This document shows positions 29,632-38,556 of a DNA stretch of 64,000 nucleotides, piece by piece (the first letter of the stretch is position 1; the number at the start of each line of letters is the position of its first letter). The translations under genes were made by a program, and so were the position numbers. This DNA comes from Streptacidiphilus rugosus AM-16 (GTDB lineage Bacteria > Actinomycetota > Actinomycetes > Streptomycetales > Streptomycetaceae). The DNA is taken from NCBI RefSeq assembly GCF_000744655.1, contig NZ_JQMJ01000001.1, positions 310,001-374,000 of the forward strand. Reading direction: 5' to 3'. A model generated the notes under the pieces. It was not told the DNA's origin and made no database searches. It saw nothing but the letters and a program-made list of their open reading frames with translations.

Positions 29632-30107
29632 TCGATAGCCCACCGGCGTCCGGCTACCTGGACGAGCTTGGCGACGGTGGAGCCGGTGGGCGCGTAGGCC
29701 AGGTCGTAGGCGATCTCCTCCGGCCGTGACAGGCTTCGCCGGGCCAGCGCCCAGCGCGGGTGGGTGGGTTGCTCTCCGTCGAAGTCCGGGATGGCCGCGA
29801 GTTGGAGGGCTGCCCAGTCGTACTCGCGCGGTCCCTTCGCTCCGCCACCGCACGAGAACGTCTCCCAGGCCTGGTCAGGTGCCTGAGTGAAGAGGTAGTC
29901 GATGCGTCCGGCCAGGTGGACGTGCTGGGACTTGGGCACCGCCAGGACGTAGCCGCGCCCGGTCTCCTCCAGGAAGCGCCGGAACCGCCACTCCTGCCCG
30001 TAGGCGCTGTCCGCGGTCACCCAGGCGACGGGCAGCTGGGAGGCCACAGCTCGCAGGATCATCGGTCGGGCCAGCTCGCTCTTGGTGGCGAAGACGCGTT
30101 CTTCGGG
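29632..30107 (-). pseudogene. IS701-family transposase fragment
   Basis: The leftward frame reads VFATKSELARPMILRAVASQ, VTADSAYGQEWRFRRFLEET and, at the end, RSLSRPEEIAYDLAYAPTGS then VAGRRWAIE. This is the middle and late catalytic part of IS701 transposases. Both termini are missing. The sequence to its right (30108-30176) is unassigned before the second 43-bp repeat. Confidence 0.8.
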
Positions 30108-30176
30108 GGCAGCACCGACACATCAACCATCGCTCGGGCAGCCTGCCCACGACCGCCACGGTGCACGAGGCAAACC

Positions 30177-30219
30177 GCTCGTTTGGCTGGTGGCCCACGC
30201 GAATGCCCAGCCGAGCAAC
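30177..30219. repeat. 43-bp direct repeat, right copy
   Basis: Same sequence as 27735-27777 with one difference (g for a). The two copies are in direct orientation and bracket the truncated serine recombinase and the IS701 fragment. Confidence 0.8.
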
Positions 30220-30293
30220 CACCAGCCCACTAGACTCACCAACAGCCGCCTGACCAGCGAAGATAGCGAACCGCCACTGGAGTAATCGCCGCC

Positions 30294-30539
30294 GCCGGTG
30301 GAGAGGGCGCACGAGTCTCCCTCTGCGAGGTGGACGGCGGGCGCTGGATGACACTGGAGGGCGTAGCGACTCTGCGCTGTGACACGGAGTCGATCACCGA
30401 CGCCGAAGCACGTTACGTCCTGCGGTATCGCACCCCACGCCCCAATCCGGACCGGGTCGTCATCGAGATCACAATGACGCGCACCCTCGGCAGCGTCCTT
30501 CGGGCCGGACCCCCGCGAACCCCGGCGCCGGAGCGATGA
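30294..30539 (+). pseudogene. C-terminal remnant of a PPOX-class (F420/FMN) oxidoreductase
   Basis: About 80 codons: VDGGRWMTLEGVATLRCDTE, then ARYVLRYRTPRPNPDRVVIE and TRTLGS. This is the C-terminal half of a split-barrel pyridoxamine-phosphate-oxidase-like / F420-dependent enzyme (typical length about 140 aa). The N-terminal half is missing, replaced by mobile-element sequence ending near 30290. The rest of 30540-30797 shows no gene. Confidence 0.6.
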
Positions 30540-30797
30540 GCGCGATGCGGTTCGACGTCGCGACCGGTGTCAGCGGCGCCGTCTGGCTCTTCTGACCGGT
30601 CGGCCCGTCTCCGGCTGGGCGCACGACGTCGTCGGCACCCTGTTCGCTCTGTTCTGCGCCGGCCCGCGTGCCGAGCAGGCCCCATGGCCTGGTCCGGCTG
30701 GCCGAAGTGCCCAAAGAGGAAGAGCCGGGGCGACGTGGGCCCCGGCCCTCGGCAGCTTACTCCGGTGGCGCAGGGGACGGGCCGGTCCGGCTCCGGT

Positions 30798-32459
30798 CTA
30801 CGGGGTGCTGGGTGCGGTGCTTGGCGTGGTGGTCGCCGTCGTGGCGGACGGAGCTGTGCCGGTGCCGCTGCCGGCTGGGCTGGCGGACGGGTCGGCGGTG
30901 ATGGTGAGGGGTACCGGCGCGGAGAGGGAGGCCGTGTAGGCGGTGGTGCCGGTCGGCGTGAAGGAGGCCGTCAGGCTGTGGGCGCCCTGGGCCAGGGTGG
31001 TGACGGTGAGTGAGGCGGCGCCGCTCGTTACGGTCGCGGTCCCGAGGGTGGTGCCGGTCGTGGTGTCGGTGAAGGTGACGGACCCGCCAGCCGCTGGGGT
31101 GACGTTCGCGGTGAGCGTGACCGGTGCGCCGGCGGTGGCGGAGCCGGTGGGGGAGACAGTGAGGGTGACGGTCGTGCTCGCGGGGCTCGGTGACGCGGGC
31201 GTCGATGAGGCGGGCGCGGTGGTGACCGGGGCGGTCGTCGTCGACGGCGGCGGCGTGGTGGTGCTTCCGGCCGTCGTACTCGGCGGAGCCGGGGGCGTCG
31301 ACTTCGGGGCCGACGCCGGGGTGGATGCCGGGGTGGATCCGCTGGGGGACGGCGCGTGCGAGGTCGGTGGGGGGTTCTTCGGCTGCGGCGTGCTGTTCGG
31401 GCTGCCCGGACTTGTGGCTGCGGGTGCGCTGGCCGTGGGTGCGACGGGCTGCTGCCCCGCTGAGGGGGCGGAAGCCACGGGGGCAGGCGAGTTGGACGAG
31501 GAGGGGGCGGATCCCGCGGAGCCGTAGCTGGTAATCCAAGCCTCGACCGCCGAGACGTAGGCGCTGGAGTGGTTGTAGCTCATGATGGCTGCGTCCAGGC
31601 CCTGTTGCGTGCCCAGATCGCCGCCTGAGGAGCAGAGGTAGTGGCCGGACGCCAGCGAGGCGTCGAAGACGTTCTCCGGGTCCGGTGCGGTGACTCCTGG
31701 CCGGTCGGTGGCTGCCCAGGTGACCCAGGTGGAGGGGATGAACTGCATGGGACCCACGGCGCGGTCCCATGTGGTGTCGCCGTCCCAGCGGCCCTGGTCG
31801 GTGTCGGGGATCGCCGCGTTGCCGTTGGAGCCGTCCAAGACCGGGCCGAGGATCGGCGGGCTGGCGGTGCCGTCAGCGGTCACCTGTCCGTTGCCGGCGT
31901 GGTCGGACTCGATCTTGCCGATACCCGCCAGATCCTGCCAGGTCAGGTGGCAGGCCGGATCGGCGCCCGCGATCGTGGTCGCGGCGCGCTCGTAGGCCTG
32001 CAGCACGATCGAGGGGATACCGACGACGCCCGTTGGCTGGGGAGAGCCTGACGCTGACGCGGATGCCGACGTGGATGACGGGGTCGAGACGCCCGGTATG
32101 CCGGCCGTGCCGAGCGCGCCGGTGGGAAAGGACGGCCCGGAGACGCCGATGAAGGGATAGGCGGTCGAGGACCCGTTCGGCTGGACCGCCGACGACTGCG
32201 GGGTGCTTCCGGGAGGAAGCGGCAGATAGGAGGGGACCGTGCCTCCGTCAGCGCCCAATGCCGTCGGCTTGGGGGGTTCTGCTGCGGAGGACAGCGAGAG
32301 CAGTGGCCACATGATCACGCCGGTGACACCCATGGCCAGAGTAATGGCGCTGGCCTTGCGCCAGGAGGACTTGGATGTGCGCCCTCGCCGGACCCCGCTC
32401 CTGTGCTTGGCGCGGGGGGGCGGGGATTGGCGTTGGAGCGGCTGCTGGTTGAAGCGCAT
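30798..32459 (-). CDS. Secreted lytic transglycosylase with Ig-like C-terminal domain
   Basis: 553 aa from ATG 32459, behind GGAGGA. There is an N-terminal membrane or signal segment (SAITLAMGVTGVIMWPLLSL), a Pro/Ser linker, then an SLT_2-type muramidase domain at about 145-310 (LAGIGKIESDHAGNG with the catalytic Glu; AVGPMQFIPSTWVTWA; DAAIMSYNHSSAYV). A long Pro/Ser/Ala tract and a bacterial Ig-like domain (about 425-515, VTFTDTTTGTTLGTATVT) follow. It cleaves peptidoglycan glycan strands outside the membrane. It lies about 170 bp downstream of the COG1470-like gene on the same strand. Confidence 0.88.
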   Translation of the reverse strand: MRFNQQPLQRQSPPPRAKHRSGVRRGRTSKSSWRKASAITLAMGVTGVIMWPLLSLSSAAEPPKPTALGADGGTVPSYLPLPPGSTPQSSAVQPNGSSTAYPFIGVSGPSFPTGALGTAGIPGVSTPSSTSASASASGSPQPTGVVGIPSIVLQAYERAATTIAGADPACHLTWQDLAGIGKIESDHAGNGQVTADGTASPPILGPVLDGSNGNAAIPDTDQGRWDGDTTWDRAVGPMQFIPSTWVTWAATDRPGVTAPDPENVFDASLASGHYLCSSGGDLGTQQGLDAAIMSYNHSSAYVSAVEAWITSYGSAGSAPSSSNSPAPVASAPSAGQQPVAPTASAPAATSPGSPNSTPQPKNPPPTSHAPSPSGSTPASTPASAPKSTPPAPPSTTAGSTTTPPPSTTTAPVTTAPASSTPASPSPASTTVTLTVSPTGSATAGAPVTLTANVTPAAGGSVTFTDTTTGTTLGTATVTSGAASLTVTTLAQGAHSLTASFTPTGTTAYTASLSAPVPLTITADPSASPAGSGTGTAPSATTATTTPSTAPSTP

Positions 32460-32627
32460 CGGTCGGGTCCTCCAAGAGTGGAGCGCTAGGTTCCGCATCT
32501 GGCAGGGGAGTCGCTCCGAGTCTGGTGGATGCCGCCCCCGGATCGGTGCCGCTTCAGGCAGTCCTGGGTGCAAGCGGGACGTGTCGCCCGGGGAAGCCGA
32601 GCGGGAACCCTCCCCGCGCGGCTGCGG

Positions 32628-34049
32628 CTATTGCACGCCGGTGGAGAGGTAGGCCAGAGGCCGGCAGGACTTCGCGGTGTTGGTGCAGTCGACGCCGAAG
32701 CTGACGGTGTCGCCGGGGTGGACGGCGATCGGCTGCACGAAGTGCTCGTCCTGAGTGACGAAATCGGCGAGATTGAGGGTCAGGACCGGGGTGAAATTGG
32801 TGACCTGGCCTCCGTGGTTGATCTGCAACTGCACGAAGCCCTGGTCCCCGGCGGCGTTGCTGATCAGCACGTCGCTGATCACCCAGGGGGCGCTCTGGGG
32901 GTCCGTCGTGAAGTACGTGTACTGCCCGGAGGAGTTCGGGGGCGCGTCACCCTGGAGCGCGACGCTGGCCTGGTTCGTTGCCGGCGAGGGGTTGGACGTT
33001 GGGCCGCCCCCCGGAGCCGGTGTTGGCCCCGTTTGCGGATTCGTGCTCGGCTGCGGATTCGCGCCCGGCTGTGGACCCGTTCCCGCGTTCGTGGGCGTCG
33101 GGGTGGGGACGGAGCCGGAGGTCGGCTTGGGGGCTCCGGGAGGGGGAGTGATGAGGCCCTTGGCCTCCAGCTGCTTGTTGGTGTCGTTCACGCTGGTGTT
33201 GGCCTTGGCCGCCTGTGAGTTGGCGGCCGCGGCCTGGCTCTGGGCGGCGCTGACACCGGCGGTGAGATTGCTGGTTTGCTGCTGGGCCGCGTTCTGTGCC
33301 TCCGTCTTCAGGACGGGCTTCAGCACCGTCACCCACAGGATGCCCAAGGTGACCGCAAGGGCGAACAGGGCTGCGAGTGTCTTGGGCAGCCACTTGGGAA
33401 GGATCTGCTCCTGGACCATCGCGGCGTCCGCCGTGACGGGCTCGAAGCCTTCTCCGGTGACCAGGGCCTGGAAGGGCAGGGTCTTCTGAGTGCCACGCAG
33501 GAAGCGCTTCTTGGGGATCGCCTTTAGCGGGAAGAGCGTTGCCGTGCCGGGCACCAGCACCTGGGAGGCGGGGCGGATCTTGAGATCCAGCTCGTTCTTG
33601 GCATCCAGCAGCCGGACATCGACAGGGACGGGGATGTTGCTCCGGTTGTCGACAGCGAGCTTGTGGCGTCCCCGGAAGGCGCCGCGCGAGCCGTGCGGAA
33701 CGATCTCGGCGGTGATCTCCGTGAACGGCTGGACCGTCACGGTTCCTTCCTCGACGACTGATCCCTCCGGATCCTCGCGGGACAGGGCCCGCACCGCGAA
33801 AGGGACCTCGCCCGCGAGCACGTCGGAACTCTTCGGCGGCTTGAACACGAGCTGCGCCGTGCTCTCGCTGTCCGGGAAGAGGTTCACGATCTTGGGCGTG
33901 ATCTCGGCCCATTCGGTGGCGTCGCCGACCAGTTCGAGCGTGAACTGGTCGACCACGGCCCCGGTGTTGCGCAACTGCAGCTCGAGCGTCACCTCACCGC
34001 CGGGGTCGGCGGTGAGCTCGACTTCATTCAGAACCAGAAGAACACCCAT
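32628..34049 (-). CDS. COG1470-like membrane protein with Ig-like N-terminal domains
   Basis: 473 aa from ATG 34049 (MGVLLVLNEVELTADPGGEV). Residues 1-190 are two NEW3/COG1470-type beta domains with no signal peptide, so they should be cytoplasmic. One span lies at about 222-242 (LAALFALAVTLGILWVTVLK). An Ala/Gln/Asn coiled-coil, a Pro/Thr/Asn-rich spacer and a C-terminal beta domain (ISNAAGDQGFVQLQINHGGQ) are extracytoplasmic. Proteins annotated 'hydrolytic protein/COG1470' are, as I recall, found near Streptomyces CIS loci; a link to the CIS here is only inference. The frame extends to 34307 but only as low-quality Arg-rich sequence. Confidence 0.72.
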   Translation of the reverse strand: MGVLLVLNEVELTADPGGEVTLELQLRNTGAVVDQFTLELVGDATEWAEITPKIVNLFPDSESTAQLVFKPPKSSDVLAGEVPFAVRALSREDPEGSVVEEGTVTVQPFTEITAEIVPHGSRGAFRGRHKLAVDNRSNIPVPVDVRLLDAKNELDLKIRPASQVLVPGTATLFPLKAIPKKRFLRGTQKTLPFQALVTGEGFEPVTADAAMVQEQILPKWLPKTLAALFALAVTLGILWVTVLKPVLKTEAQNAAQQQTSNLTAGVSAAQSQAAAANSQAAKANTSVNDTNKQLEAKGLITPPPGAPKPTSGSVPTPTPTNAGTGPQPGANPQPSTNPQTGPTPAPGGGPTSNPSPATNQASVALQGDAPPNSSGQYTYFTTDPQSAPWVISDVLISNAAGDQGFVQLQINHGGQVTNFTPVLTLNLADFVTQDEHFVQPIAVHPGDTVSFGVDCTNTAKSCRPLAYLSTGVQ

Positions 34050-34394
34050 GCGCCGAATGCTGGCCCTCCCGCCCCCGTGCCGGACGAGGGCGAGAGGAAC
34101 CTCTGAGGGCAGCGATGCCTGCCCCAACGTTCCAACGGCGGCGGTGAGGAACTCGGCACGCAAGGGGGTGTCGCAGCCCCTGCCGGTCCGCAGCCCCGCA
34201 CCAGGTTTGGTGGCCTTGGAGGTGGCGGGCCTGCGGCTACGACGGGCCGGCTGTCGCATACGGCTTCCGCCACGATGGCGCCGACCCCTCCCATTGCTGG
34301 CGCACACCGACGGGCATGCCAGGGCAGGGCAGCCGCTTCGACGCGACGGCCCCGCCCTGCGCGGGGTGGCTCTTCGGGAGTGGTCCCGGCGCGG
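34050..34394. other. Non-coding spacer
   Basis: 345 bp between the start of the COG1470-like gene and the stop of ccdA. It must contain the COG1470 promoter (leftward) and the end of the ccdA transcript. I find no convincing -35/-10 pair or terminator hairpin. Confidence 0.4.
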
Positions 34395-35147
34395 TCACAC
34401 GCCCGTGGAGAAGCCGGACGTCCACACCTGCAGCTGGTAGACCAGGTGCGTCCAGACGCCGGTGAGCAGCAGGATGCCGACGGCGACCAGCATGCCCCCG
34501 CCCAGGCGCATGACCAGCTGGTAGTGGCGCTTGACCCAGCCGAACGCACCGAGCACCTTCCGGAAGGCCAGCGCGGCGGCGATGAAGGGCAACCCGAGCC
34601 CGACGCAGTAGAAAACGGTGAGCAGGGCGCCGCGTCCCGCGCTCGCCTGCTGGCTGGCGAGGAAGTTGACGGCCGCCAAAGTGGGGCCGATGCAGGGGGT
34701 CCAGCCGACCCCGAAGACCACCCCCAGGACCGGGGCGCCGAGCAGGCCGACAACCGGCTTGCGGTGGCTGCGCACCTCGCGCTGGGTGAAGCCGGGCAGT
34801 ATGCCCATGAACGCCAGGCCGAGCAGCACGGTCAGCCCGCCGGTCACCTGGTTGATCACCTGCTGGTGGGAGAGCAGCTGCGCCCCGAAGTAGCCGAACA
34901 GGGCGCCCTCGGAGACGAAGACCGCGGTGAACCCGGTGACGAACAACGCCGACCCGGCGAGGATCCGGCCGCGTCGGCGGCCTTCGGCCTCGGCCAGGTC
35001 CACGGCCGAGAATCCGGTCACATAGGAGAGGTAGCCGGGCACCAGGGGCAGGACGCAGGGGGAGAAGAAGGAGACCAGGCCGCCGAACAGGGCCACCGGG
35101 ATGGCCAGGATCAGGGCGCCGCTGAGCACGGTGGTGTTGCCGTTCAT
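34395..35147 (-). CDS. ccdA: CcdA-family cytochrome c biogenesis / thiol-disulfide transmembrane protein
   Basis: 250 aa, six hydrophobic segments. The signature VSFFSPCVLPLVPGYLSYVT (Cys in FSPC) near residue 30 and the second Cys in FGVGWTPCIGPTLAAVNFLA are the redox pair that carries electrons across the membrane. It lies 98 bp downstream of the TlpA-like lipoprotein on the same strand, which should be its periplasm-side acceptor, giving a two-gene cytochrome c maturation or thiol-reduction unit. Confidence 0.93.
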   Translation of the reverse strand: MNGNTTVLSGALILAIPVALFGGLVSFFSPCVLPLVPGYLSYVTGFSAVDLAEAEGRRRGRILAGSALFVTGFTAVFVSEGALFGYFGAQLLSHQQVINQVTGGLTVLLGLAFMGILPGFTQREVRSHRKPVVGLLGAPVLGVVFGVGWTPCIGPTLAAVNFLASQQASAGRGALLTVFYCVGLGLPFIAAALAFRKVLGAFGWVKRHYQLVMRLGGGMLVAVGILLLTGVWTHLVYQLQVWTSGFSTGV

Positions 35148-35245
35148 AGGTGCGCGGCCTCGGCCGCCGGCGCGGGGGCGGCGGGAGATGCCGCCCTCCT
35201 TTCAGTCGCAGGAGATCGGGCGGTGGTGCGGGGTCCGGCCGCGGG

Positions 35246-35824
35246 TCAGGACGCTTCCTGGAGAACAGGGCCGAGCAGTGACTCGAGCTGCGCCCGGGTC
35301 ACGGGCTGCAGGGCGCGGACCGCGATCCGGCCCTGCCGGTCCAGGATCAGCGTGGACGGGATGGCCTGGGGGTTGATGCTGCCGGCGGGGAAGCGTAGGA
35401 GCAGCGACCCCTGGGGGTCGTAGAGGTTGGGGTAGCTCAGCGAAGCGGACCGGACGAAGGCCTTGGCCGCGGAGACATCCAGGTCACGGGTGTTGATGCC
35501 GACGAACTGCACGCCCTTGGCCCGCTCTGCCGTGAAGACCGCTTCCAGGTCACCTGCCTCGGCCCGGCACGGGCCGCACCAGGAACCCCAGACATTCAGG
35601 ACGACGACCTTCCCGCGGAACCCCGCGAGGTCCAGGTGCGCGCCGTCGAGGTCCCGGCCGGACAGTGCCAGCGGGGCACCCCGGTCCTTGGGCGCGACCG
35701 TGCTGGTGGCGGACATACCGGCTACGGAACTGCTGTCACCAGTGTGTGCGGTGGCGGCACCGGCGCAACCGGAGAGGGAGGCAGCCAGCAGCAGTGCCAG
35801 TGCGGGGAGGAGGGGGCCTTTCAT
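35246..35824 (-). CDS. TlpA-like thioredoxin lipoprotein
   Basis: 192 aa. Lipoprotein signal with lipobox LSGC (Cys20). Thioredoxin domain with VVVLNVWGSWCGPCRAEAGD (Cys83, Cys86) and a cis-Pro loop at QAIPSTLILD. It reduces disulfides such as apocytochrome c CxxCH on the outer face. It is transcribed toward ccdA and divergently from a MarR gene. Confidence 0.93.
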   Translation of the reverse strand: MKGPLLPALALLLAASLSGCAGAATAHTGDSSSVAGMSATSTVAPKDRGAPLALSGRDLDGAHLDLAGFRGKVVVLNVWGSWCGPCRAEAGDLEAVFTAERAKGVQFVGINTRDLDVSAAKAFVRSASLSYPNLYDPQGSLLLRFPAGSINPQAIPSTLILDRQGRIAVRALQPVTRAQLESLLGPVLQEAS

Positions 35825-35920
35825 GCGCCGAGTCTGGCATGTTGATCATGAGTGGATCCTGTGGCCGACTTTAAGATCGTCGGTACCTCCCGAGATGCTA
35901 GGCGAACCTCAATAGTCCTC

Positions 35921-35938
35921 CTTGACATTAATTGTCTA
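35921..35938. promoter_or_regulatory. Putative MarR operator in divergent promoter region
   Basis: TTGACATTAATTGTCTA contains the near-perfect inverted repeat GACA-TTAAT-TGTC (35923-35935), about 20 bp before the MarR start and about 100 bp before the TlpA start. TTGACA also fits a -35 box. Position and symmetry suggest autoregulation of marR and control of tlpA-ccdA. Confidence 0.5.
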
Positions 35939-35956
35939 TTCACAGATCGTGGTCCG

Positions 35957-36409
35957 GTGCCACACAGACCAACGTCCCCCGGAGCCTGGCTCAGCCTCCT
36001 CACCGAGGAGCTGCGCTCCTACTTCAACCAGGAGCTCGCCCGCCACGGCCTCGCCCTCGGCGAATGGGGCGTGCTGCTCGCGATCCACTACGCGGACAGG
36101 CCCACCGTCGGCGAACTCGCCGAACGCCTGAGCGCCGACCCCGAGCGGGTCCGGATGCGCATCGAGCAGCTGACCGCCCGCGGGCTGCTGGATGGCGCGC
36201 CCGCCGACCCCGCGCAGGAACCGGCGGGCGTGGTCCTCAGCCACGAGGGGCGCGAACTGGTACCCGCCCTGATCGAGATCGCGAGCGGCGCCGACTCCAT
36301 GATCTTCAAAGGGCTCACGCCCGGCCAGCGGGACGAACTCGAGGGCTGCCTGCGTCAGCTGCTGACCGTCGCGGAACTGCCCGCCGGGGACGAGCCGCCC
36401 GGAGCCTGA
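35957..36409 (+). CDS. MarR-family regulator, divergent from tlpA-ccdA
   Basis: 150 aa from GTG 35957; the frame is open further upstream but runs through the operator. The winged helix is LALGEWGVLLAIHYADRPTV, ELAERLSADPERVRMRIEQL, then the wing DGAPADPAQEPAGVVLSHEG. Gly/Asp-rich C-terminus. Likely senses a redox or small-molecule signal for the thiol-reduction genes; the ligand is unknown. Confidence 0.85.
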   Translation: MPHRPTSPGAWLSLLTEELRSYFNQELARHGLALGEWGVLLAIHYADRPTVGELAERLSADPERVRMRIEQLTARGLLDGAPADPAQEPAGVVLSHEGRELVPALIEIASGADSMIFKGLTPGQRDELEGCLRQLLTVAELPAGDEPPGA

Positions 36410-36470
36410 GCCCCGCCGCCGAGCCCCACCGGCACTCGAAGCGACCGTCGTGCGAATCGTGCTGACAAGC

Positions 36471-36488
36471 CGCCCGCCGGGGCGGGCG
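36471..36488 (+). terminator. GC-rich palindrome after marR
   Basis: CGCCCGCC-GG-GGCGGGCG, a perfect 8-bp inverted repeat 60 bp after the marR stop. There is no T-run, so it would act as a Streptomyces-type GC hairpin. Confidence 0.4.
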
Positions 36489-36690
36489 CGTGACCCGTTG
36501 ATCCGCTTCCGTCACCGGCGCCTCGCGTGCGTCTGGCGCGGGCCAGCATCCCGGAACCGACCGGACCGCTGCCCCAACGTCCGCCCTTAGAGCTCTGCGT
36601 GACCGCAGCCGTGCGGCGTGACCATGGAACGTCCACCACACGTCGGAGGGGGCGGCCGGCGGGAACGCACCCCGGGAGAGCAGGACGCGC

Positions 36691-37362
36691 ATGACCACCA
36701 CCACGACACGGCCCGACGGCGCCGCACCACGAGCGCTGAACATCTGCGTCTTCTGCGGAGCCAGGCCCGGCGCCGCCCCGGAAGCCGCCGAGCTCGCCCG
36801 CCAGGTCGGCTCGCTCATCGGACAACGCGGCCACGCCCTGGTCTACGGGGCAGGCGGCTCCGGCCTGATGGGCGAGGTGGCCTGGGCAGCCTCCCGCAAC
36901 GGGGCAGCCCTCGCCGGTTACACCCCTCGCTTCCTGTACGAGCGTGAGCTGGCCATCGCGGCACCGGACCAGGTCCTGCACCTCACTGACGACATGTTTG
37001 AACGCAAGCGCCGCATGGTCGCCCACGCCGACGCCTTCCTGGCGCTGCCCGGCGGCTACGGCACCCTCGACGAGGTCTTCGAGGTGCTGACCCTCAACTG
37101 CCTCGATGTCACTCCGAAGCCGCTCATCCTCGTCGACGAGGAGTTCTGGGCCCCCGTGGTCGCCGTGATCGACTCGCTCCAGCGCTCCGGCTTCGCCGGC
37201 CAGGGCAAGGGAGCACTGTTCGAGACAGCCCCCAACGCCATCGAGGCAGTCATGCTGGCCGAACTGCTGCTGGCCGACGACGCCGACGCCACCGGCCCAG
37301 CAGTGCCCGCCCAAGGCGGGGAGAACCTCCGTCCCACAAAATCGGCCTCGTCGCGTTACTGA
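36691..37362 (+). CDS. LOG-family (TIGR00730) nucleotide 5'-monophosphate phosphoribohydrolase
   Basis: 223 aa. Rossmann-like LOG/lysine-decarboxylase-like protein: ALNICVFCGARPGAAPEAAE, GLMGEVAWAAS and the catalytic PGGYGTLDE motif (residues 120-128), with Arg in ERKRRMVAHADAF. The family hydrolyses cytokinin riboside or purine monophosphates to base plus ribose 5-phosphate. GGGAGAGCAGGA precedes ATG 36691. The last 30 residues are an extra Ala/Pro-rich tail. It stands alone. Confidence 0.92.
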   Translation: MTTTTTRPDGAAPRALNICVFCGARPGAAPEAAELARQVGSLIGQRGHALVYGAGGSGLMGEVAWAASRNGAALAGYTPRFLYERELAIAAPDQVLHLTDDMFERKRRMVAHADAFLALPGGYGTLDEVFEVLTLNCLDVTPKPLILVDEEFWAPVVAVIDSLQRSGFAGQGKGALFETAPNAIEAVMLAELLLADDADATGPAVPAQGGENLRPTKSASSRY

Positions 37363-37690
37363 GGTTCGAGGCGTGATGTCGATGAGCATGGTTATGAGCC
37401 GCTGCCTCGCCCGCCGACGCCGTTGAATACCCCTGGTCTCTCCTCCGCCAACCAGCCTTATGCGGCCAGGCGCTGGGCCTTCGGCCGCACGGCCTCGACC
37501 TTCACGGGTGCCGGCTCCAGGCCGAGCGCCGAGGCGAGCTGCTGGCAGTCCACCCTAGCGCTGATCCACGACGATCTCCATGATCCGCTGGTAGTCCGTC
37601 GCGAGGATGGCGGTGTCGAGCCCGGCCCGCCACACCGAGCGAGGTCCCGCGCCCGCCGTTGGCACCACCCGCTCCGCCTCCGTCCAGTCT
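37363..37690. other. Unassigned degenerate DNA
   Basis: About 330 bp. The leftward strand reads QQLASALGLEPAPVKVEAVR near 37470-37560, which looks like the end of a transposase-associated helical protein, but I cannot assign a family. No intact gene. Confidence 0.35.
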
Positions 37691-37735
37691 GGCATGCCAG
37701 CATGTGTCGAGTCCGGTCGAAGTGTCTTTGCGGCT

Positions 37736-38010
37736 GAGCATCTTGGAGAGTTGACCCAGCTTGTCCTGCCGGATCTGGTCGACGAGGTGCTGCAGGCGAC
37801 GGGGCGGGTCGAGAAGCGGTCCGCAAGCTGCCGTCACGGGTGGTGGTGTACTTCGTCCTGGCGATGGCGCTTTTCCCCCGCGAGGGGTATCGAGGGGTGT
37901 GGTCTTCCCTGGTCGCCGGTTTGTAGGCGGTCGGCGGCGATCCGTCGGCTGCCGCGTTGCGGCAGGCCCGCCGCCGGATTGGTCCCCGAGCCGCTAAAGG
38001 GCAAGGCCAT
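37736..38010 (+). pseudogene. IS4-family transposase N-terminal fragment
   Basis: HLGELTQLVLPDLVDEVLQA, then after a frameshift near 37820 LPSRVVVYFVLAMALFPREG, YRGVWSSLVAGL, a stop, and ALRQARRRIG. This is the conserved N-terminal domain of IS4-type transposases. It is cut off at 38016 by a 65-bp IS1380 end. Confidence 0.75.
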
Positions 38011-38015
38011 GAAGT

Positions 38016-38080
38016 TAGCCTGCGCGTTTCATCTGGGGTCGCGTCCGGATCATGATCGGAAAAGCGAAAGTGCCTTCTGA
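38016..38080 (+). repeat. 65-bp IS1380-end repeat (copy 1)
   Basis: Identical over 65 bp to 53348-53412, where it forms the left end of an IS1380-family element. Here the transposase gene is absent: only the end remains. 38081-38556 shows no gene that I can support; part of it may be the downstream arm of the IS110 element that follows. Confidence 0.8.
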
Positions 38081-38556
38081 CGCGTAAATAAGCCCACCCA
38101 TGAAGGCCGAGCCTGTCAAGCACGCGTTGGGGTGTGACCTCGGGTTTTTCGGTGGCCGGTGTCGAGGTCGCGTGGTGGATACCGCTCCCCTCTTGGTCGC
38201 GGCATGAGCGATGACGCGTGGGAGGGGGTCCAGTTGGAGCGCCCGGAGCCCTGTGAGGAACGAGCGGGCGAGGACGAACGAGCTGGAGCCCGACGAGCGG
38301 CGTCGCAGACTTGCCGACTGAGGGAGCGTGAAGTTGTGTTCGGGCGGTGGTGGTCGTTCGCGTAGTGGTTCCCGTGTATGCGGTCGGCGTGAGGGTTCAC
38401 ATCCACCCATTCGGCGTCTGGCCGGCGTGGGCCGGCGCCATGACCGTGGTGCGGGGGTCGGGGCTGCTCAGTCAGGTCATCGAGCGCGGCAGGGCCGTCT
38501 CATGGGGTAGATGCGAGCGCGCCCCGGGGCTTGCGGGCGACCAGTGCGGGAAAGTG

